NCBI GenBank assembly: GCA_030674155.1
Contig: CM060339.1
Span: 31,504,491-31,516,990 of the forward strand
Direction of reading: 5' to 3'
Source of the DNA: Stramonita haemastoma
Taxonomy: Eukaryota; Mollusca; Gastropoda; Neogastropoda; Muricidae
DNA length: 12,500 nt
In this document: positions 7,860 through 12,500 of the stretch, piece by piece
Layout of the letters: every line of letters begins with the position of its first letter
Position numbering within the stretch: the stretch's first letter is position 1
Position numbers and translations under genes: made by a program
The notes under the pieces: model-generated
The model's database searches: none
What the model saw: only the letters and a program-made list of their open reading frames with translations
Told to the model about the DNA's origin: nothing

Positions 7860-8186
7860 CTTTTATATCAAGCATAACTGAATAAGCTCTCATGTGCTTT
7901 TTTTTTACATCTAGCCTTCATGTGTATGCAGTTTTGAAAATCTTGTCATATGTTCCCACGGGCACACAATGGCCTACTCTTACAAAAAGCGGAACAGGAT
8001 TTAACGTATGCGTAAGATGTTCTGCGTGCGTTCACACACGAGACCTCGGTTTACAGTCTCATCTGAAGGACTTTTGGGGAGAGTGAAGTCAGCACTGATG
8101 TTATCTCCAGAGAAAAAATCCCCTTGAACGGAACCTGGGTCATCAAATTGCAAGCACAATGTTCTGACAACAAGGCTACCCAACCC
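7860..8186 (-). mobile_element. tRNA-type SINE copy 3, most complete
   Basis: Read on the minus strand, the head begins near 8186 (gggttgggtagccttg). It has a box A-like TAGCCTTGTTG and a degenerate box B GGTTCCGTTC, then the shared body (8110-8019), the 3' region with its AGCAC-type hairpin, and an A-rich end near 7860. It aligns with copy 1 in the 3' region and body, and with copy 2 in the body and head. This copy therefore gives the full layout of about 320 bases. Box B decay suggests it is no longer a good Pol III template. Confidence 0.75.
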
Positions 8187-8663
8187 TTTTCATTTCTTTG
8201 TTTGTTTCCGAGGATAACCATTTGTAGCTTGTCTTGGACAAAGGAGATATTGTTAATACATATATTTAGATAAACACTCTTTCCTACAGAAGATGGGCAA
8301 ATCAGAAGAGAAAAGGAACAGAAAATGGAAAAATATTTAATGATGCCGCTCAGCAGAACATCACTGAAAACATGAAGCCAGAAATAAAATGATACACAAA
8401 AGGTGAAACTTTCGAAGAAAAAAGAAGAGAGAACAGGCCAGGGGAAACTATTTTTTTGAAAATAGATAATAGAAATATCTGGGTAAAATGCATAGTTTTG
8501 GTATGTAGAAGTGACAGATGAAAAGTATGTAAACATGTGTACACTGCAGTCACCACAGTTTTTATCATGTAATATATCATGTATATATATCCATCATGTT
8601 ACAAGATTAGTGATCATAACAAAGGACATCTCCGTCATTGTGTTATCTTTCTTCTCAACATCA
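8187..8663. other. Unassigned intergenic DNA
   Basis: AT-rich sequence with no supported gene. An AATAAA lies at 8383-8388 on the plus strand but has no nearby coding context. Minus-strand frames at 8051-8536 and 8350-8580 are Phe/Ser-rich, partly overlap the SINE, and show no domain. Confidence 0.5.
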
Positions 8664-8742
8664 GCGCATGTATGTATGTATGTATGTATGTATGTATGTA
8701 TGTATGTATGTATGTATGTATGTATGTATGTATGTATGTATG

Positions 8743-8776
<34 letters not shown>

Positions 8777-8880
8777 TGTATGTGTGTGTATGTGTGTGTA
8801 TGTATGTATGTATGTATGTATGTATGTATGTATGTATGTATGTATGTATGTATGTATGTATGTATGTATGTATGTATATA

Positions 8881-8952
<72 letters not shown>

Positions 8953-9022
8953 TGTGTGTGTATGTATGTATGTATGTATGTATGTATGTATGTATGTATG
9001 TATGTATGTATGTATGTATGTA
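8664..9022. repeat. Compound (TATG)n-(TG)n-(TATG)n microsatellite
   Basis: TATG tetranucleotides run from about 8667 to 8885, with a TATATG interruption near 8743 and a TGTGTGTA interruption near 8782. Then (TG)n runs to about 8960 with one GAG break, followed by TATG again to 9022. Long open frames of Cys-Met-Tyr-Val peptides here are repeat artefacts. Confidence 0.97.
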
Positions 9023-9593
<571 letters not shown>

Positions 9594-9594
9594 C

Positions 9595-9680
<86 letters not shown>
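9594..9680. repeat. (CT)n microsatellite
   Basis: A pure CT run with one CCT interruption near 9614. The strand bias is opposite to the GA arrays at 258-850. Confidence 0.95.
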
Positions 9681-9681
<1 letters not shown>

Positions 9682-9794
9682 AATGTTTTGGTTCTTATTG
9701 AAATTTCAATTGAAATTGTATTTTACTATTTAAATATACGATAGAATTGTATTTAGTTTTTTGTGTTAAAGGGTTTTTATGTTTGTCTTTTTAT

Positions 9795-9849
9795 GTGTGT
9801 GTGTGTGTGTGTCTTTTTCCTGTTATGCCATCTTTGCTTGCTTTTTCCC

Positions 9850-9897
<48 letters not shown>

Positions 9898-9918
9898 ACA
9901 CACACACACACACACACA
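9795..9918. repeat. (TG)n and (CA)n dinucleotide repeats ahead of LINE ORF2
   Basis: A TG run (about 9795-9811) is followed 40 bases later by a CA run (about 9854-9918, one ACC break). They are inverted relative to each other, so a single strand could fold into a GU/CA hairpin. The second ends about 40 bases before the ORF2 ATG. Confidence 0.9.
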
Positions 9919-9957
9919 TTTGATAATACTTATTCTCTAGTAAGCATTCATTTTATC

Positions 9958-12246
9958 ATGGGAAAAAGTTTTCAAATATTCCAATGGAACTCTCGATCCT
10001 TGTTCAGAAACTGTGACTACCTTGTTCAACATATCGCAGAAAATGATTATAGCATCCTAGCAATTCAATCGCTAAACATAAAAAAAGAAAAATTACCCAA
10101 AATCACTGGTTACTACTACCCACCTATTCATCAGCAGGCTGACACCACTGGGAAAATTAACACAGCTATTTATGTGCGTGAAGGGGTAGTGTACACTACA
10201 TGCCCCAGTCCTGCTCCACCCCACATTTCAAACCTACATTCATGTGCTGTGTCTATCCCATTTAATACATCATTGTTAACAATAGTTTCTGTCTATTTGC
10301 CCCAAGGGCCAACTGATTTTAACACGGAATGGCTTCGCACATTACAGGAAGATCATGGCAAGAAGTATATCATTGTAGGTGATTTTAATGCCCACTCCCC
10401 TTTCTGGGAGAATGACTGTCAGTTTGTCACAAGTAATCGTTTTGTTGAAAATCTAGTTGATTCATCCTTATGTCTTTTAAATGATGGTCGTGTAACACGC
10501 ATACCTGACAATTCCAATCATAGGGCAACTGCCATTGATTTAACCCTAGTATCACCTGAATTAGTACCACAATGTGAATGGAATCCATTAACTGATTCCC
10601 TAAACAGTGATCATTTGCCAGTGGTAACTAGAGTGGAAATTGATAGAACGTTATTAATAGAATCAACTAAAGATAAAGTCCCTAGATACAATTATAAACG
10701 TGCAAACTGGGAAAAATTTACAAATCTTCTACTATCTTTTATCACACCAGACATAGAAAGTCAGCATACCGACAGTCTGTATACATCTTTTACAAATGCA
10801 GTTTTATCTGCTGCTAATGATTCTATTCCTAAATGTAAACAAATAACATCTCGTAAAAATATTGGCAACGTATGGTGGAATGAAAACTGTCAAAAAGCAA
10901 AAAGAGAAAAAAGAGAAAAACTTAAAGCTTATCTAAAGAATAGATCTGAATCAAATTATACAGAAATGAAAAAAGCCAAAAACAGATCTAACAGAATTGT
11001 TGCTGAGGCAAAGAAACAATATTGGTCGACTTTTTGCAAGTCTGAGGTATCTAACTACAAAGATTTGCAGAAAGTGTGGGAAAAAATAAAAGTGATGAGA
11101 AATGGCATAAACTTACCACAGTGTCCAATAAGATTGGAAAACTCTGATTTACCATCAAATTTTGAAAAAGCTGAAGCTTTTGTGGAAATGTTTGCCAACA
11201 ACAGTTGCAAATCTGGATTGTCAGTAAAGAACAGAAAATACAGAAAGAAACATGATTTGAGCTTTGAACTCAACACTCCAAATCTGGATCACCTACAATA
11301 CCATTATGTTAATGCACCCCTTACGTTGGAGGAGGTAAAAGCATGTATTGATAATCTCTGTGACAAAAAAACAGCAGTGGGACTTGACGGAGTCTCTAAT
11401 GAAATGCTACGTCATCTTCCACCTAATTGGGTCAACTTTTTATATCTTTTTTTCCAAAAGTGTTGGGCTCAAGGTCAGCTCCCACTTATTTGGAAACAGT
11501 CTATTGTTGTACCAGTTAATAAGAAAGGAAAACCAAGAACAGATAAAAACAGCTACAGACCTATATCACTGACATCTCATACATGCAAACTCATGGAAAG
11601 GATTGTTTTAAGACGTCTTTCTCATTTTTGTGAAAAGCATAAGATCATTCCTATAAATCAAGCTGGATTTAGGAAAGGTCGATCAGCTATTGAACATTTA
11701 GTAAAACTTACAACACAAGTCAAGCAACAGTTTGCCAGACGTAAAAGCATTCTTGCAACGTTTTTTGATGTTAGAAAAGCATATGAACAAGTATGGCATA
11801 ATCGACTTTTACATAAATTAAAAACTGTTGGAATTTCAGGATGTATGTTTAATTTCATCAAGCATTTTCTGGAAGATAGATCTATTCAGACAAGAATAGG
11901 AGGAACGTATTCAAATGCAAGAACTTTGGAAATGGGTTTACCCCAAGGATCAGTAATTGCCCCTATCCTATTTAATATTCTAATAGCAGACCTACCAAAA
12001 ATGTTATCAAAAGATTCAATTTTAGTTCAGTATGCTGATGATATTTGCTTATGGATGAAGGTGACATTAAAAAGAAAAACTCCAGTTCGAACTTTAAACT
12101 ATATCAAGAAACTTTACCAGTGTGAACTGAATAAAATCAGCTCATTTATGACAGAAAATGGGCTTAGTTTGTCACTTGAGAAAACAAACATGATGCTTTT
12201 TAATTCCGGTTATGACCCCGAGAAAATCCCTGTTTACTATAGATGA
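9958..12246 (+). CDS. LINE ORF2: APE-type endonuclease and reverse transcriptase
   Basis: The ATG at 9958 is chosen because MGKSFQIFQWNSRS matches the start of the related copy; the open frame further upstream is only CA-repeat sequence. Residues 1-230 form an endonuclease/exonuclease/phosphatase domain for target nicking: QWN 9-11, GDFNAH 141-146, AIDLTL 192-197 and SDH 217-219. The usual QET glutamate site reads QSL (37-39). A Lys/Arg-rich linker (about 300-370) follows. The RT has FFDVRKAYEQVW with catalytic Asp 604, GLPQGSV at 660-666 and YADD at 692-695, and would copy its RNA at the nicked target. The frame stops at TGA 12244-12246 (residue 762) through a frameshift; the coding sense continues in the next frame. 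It may be recently inactive or a sequencing error. Confidence 0.9.
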   Translation: MGKSFQIFQWNSRSLFRNCDYLVQHIAENDYSILAIQSLNIKKEKLPKITGYYYPPIHQQADTTGKINTAIYVREGVVYTTCPSPAPPHISNLHSCAVSIPFNTSLLTIVSVYLPQGPTDFNTEWLRTLQEDHGKKYIIVGDFNAHSPFWENDCQFVTSNRFVENLVDSSLCLLNDGRVTRIPDNSNHRATAIDLTLVSPELVPQCEWNPLTDSLNSDHLPVVTRVEIDRTLLIESTKDKVPRYNYKRANWEKFTNLLLSFITPDIESQHTDSLYTSFTNAVLSAANDSIPKCKQITSRKNIGNVWWNENCQKAKREKREKLKAYLKNRSESNYTEMKKAKNRSNRIVAEAKKQYWSTFCKSEVSNYKDLQKVWEKIKVMRNGINLPQCPIRLENSDLPSNFEKAEAFVEMFANNSCKSGLSVKNRKYRKKHDLSFELNTPNLDHLQYHYVNAPLTLEEVKACIDNLCDKKTAVGLDGVSNEMLRHLPPNWVNFLYLFFQKCWAQGQLPLIWKQSIVVPVNKKGKPRTDKNSYRPISLTSHTCKLMERIVLRRLSHFCEKHKIIPINQAGFRKGRSAIEHLVKLTTQVKQQFARRKSILATFFDVRKAYEQVWHNRLLHKLKTVGISGCMFNFIKHFLEDRSIQTRIGGTYSNARTLEMGLPQGSVIAPILFNILIADLPKMLSKDSILVQYADDICLWMKVTLKRKTPVRTLNYIKKLYQCELNKISSFMTENGLSLSLEKTNMMLFNSGYDPEKIPVYYR

Positions 12247-12500
12247 TATTAAATTACAATACACCCAACATGTTAAATTTCTGGGTGTTATTCTGACCAC
12301 TAAATTGTCTTGGTGTCATCATATCAGATATATACTAAATAAAGCAAGGAAGACTTTAAATTTTCTAAAAATTGTATGTAAACAGCACTGGGGGCAAGAC
12401 ACAAAATCTCTTATATCTTTAGCTACTTCTTTAGTGCGCTCAAGATTAACATATGGACAAGAGGTGTTTTTCAGTGCACCCCATTTCTTACTAAATAAAT
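12233..12500 (+). pseudogene. Continuation of LINE RT (thumb region) in a shifted frame
   Basis: From TTT at 12233 a second frame stays open to the window end. It reads TIDDIKLQYTQHVKFLGVIL, then KLSWCHHIRYILNKARK and ATSLVRSRLTYGQEVFF. This is the expected RT region after YADD (the HVKFLGV block and the following thumb), so it belongs to the same protein. The shift is +1 relative to the frame ending at 12246, equal to one inserted base or two lost bases, around 12225-12243. The protein continues beyond the window. Confidence 0.85.

Larger units (their letters stand above)
9958..12500 (+). mobile_element. Non-LTR retrotransposon (LINE), ORF2 region, 3' end outside the window
   Basis: The element is identified by its endonuclease-RT frame and by similarity to the antisense remnant at 3815-4978. 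No ORF1 is found upstream: the 9310-9957 interval holds microsatellites and T-rich sequence with no SGNH blocks. The copy is therefore either 5'-truncated or has lost ORF1. Target-site duplications cannot be judged because the 3' end is beyond 12500. The clade is uncertain; the RT resembles Jockey/I-group LINEs by recalled pattern. Confidence 0.85.

Noticed and set aside
8001..8183. Peptides shared between the repeats (for example LPKSPSDET) as a conserved gene family
   Set aside because: They come from the SINE body, which has Pol III boxes and no conserved reading frame across the three copies.
8383..8388. AATAAA as the poly(A) signal of the host gene
   Set aside because: It lies about 2.2 kb past the stop and beyond a satellite and a SINE; the hexamer is frequent in AT-rich DNA and nothing ties it to the transcript.
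9763..9957. Upstream extension of LINE ORF2 from 9763
   Set aside because: This stretch is mostly TG and CA repeat sequence with no ATG in good context; the ATG at 9958 aligns with the related copy.

Overview
This is an AT-rich animal nuclear genome window, most likely from a mollusc and perhaps a gastropod. The lineage call rests on general resemblance of the two LINE families and the tRNA-derived SINE to mollusc repeats; no alignment was run. Spliced-gene signals, non-LTR retrotransposons, a Pol III-type SINE and very dense di-, tri- and tetranucleotide arrays rule out a bacterial or organelle origin.

Layout. Positions 1-6188 look like the 3' part of a spliced plus-strand host gene. Three short exon candidates (184-246, 3035-3186, 6121-6188) carry good splice signals and join in phase into one open frame ending at a TGA. 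Intron 1 (247-3034) holds GA, GT, ACAG and GAA microsatellites, two minus-oriented SINE copies, two decayed plus-strand fragments of an endonuclease/RT LINE, and a weak candidate acidic terminal exon on the minus strand (1588-1485). Intron 2 (3187-6120) is mostly filled by a decayed antisense LINE. Its ORF1 carries an SGNH/esterase-like domain and its ORF2 has lost the endonuclease core and the catalytic half of the RT.

Just after the host stop codon a 24-bp satellite of about 39 units runs to about 7162, where a 3' UTR would be expected. Then come anonymous T-rich DNA, a third SINE copy (about 7860-8186) and a 640-bp compound TATG/TG/TATC microsatellite (8664-9308). The right end (9958-12500) is a much better preserved plus-strand ORF2, related to the intron-2 LINE, with an APE-type endonuclease and an RT with YADD. 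It has one frameshift near 12230 and runs off the window.

How the parts relate. There is no operon or multi-gene system. The window records a host gene tail invaded by two LINE families and one SINE family, with simple repeats at many junctions. The points most worth checking are the unpredicted three-exon gene tail, the absence of the usual endonuclease glutamate in both copies of one LINE family, the SGNH-type ORF1, and the indel-free 24-bp array next to a stop codon.
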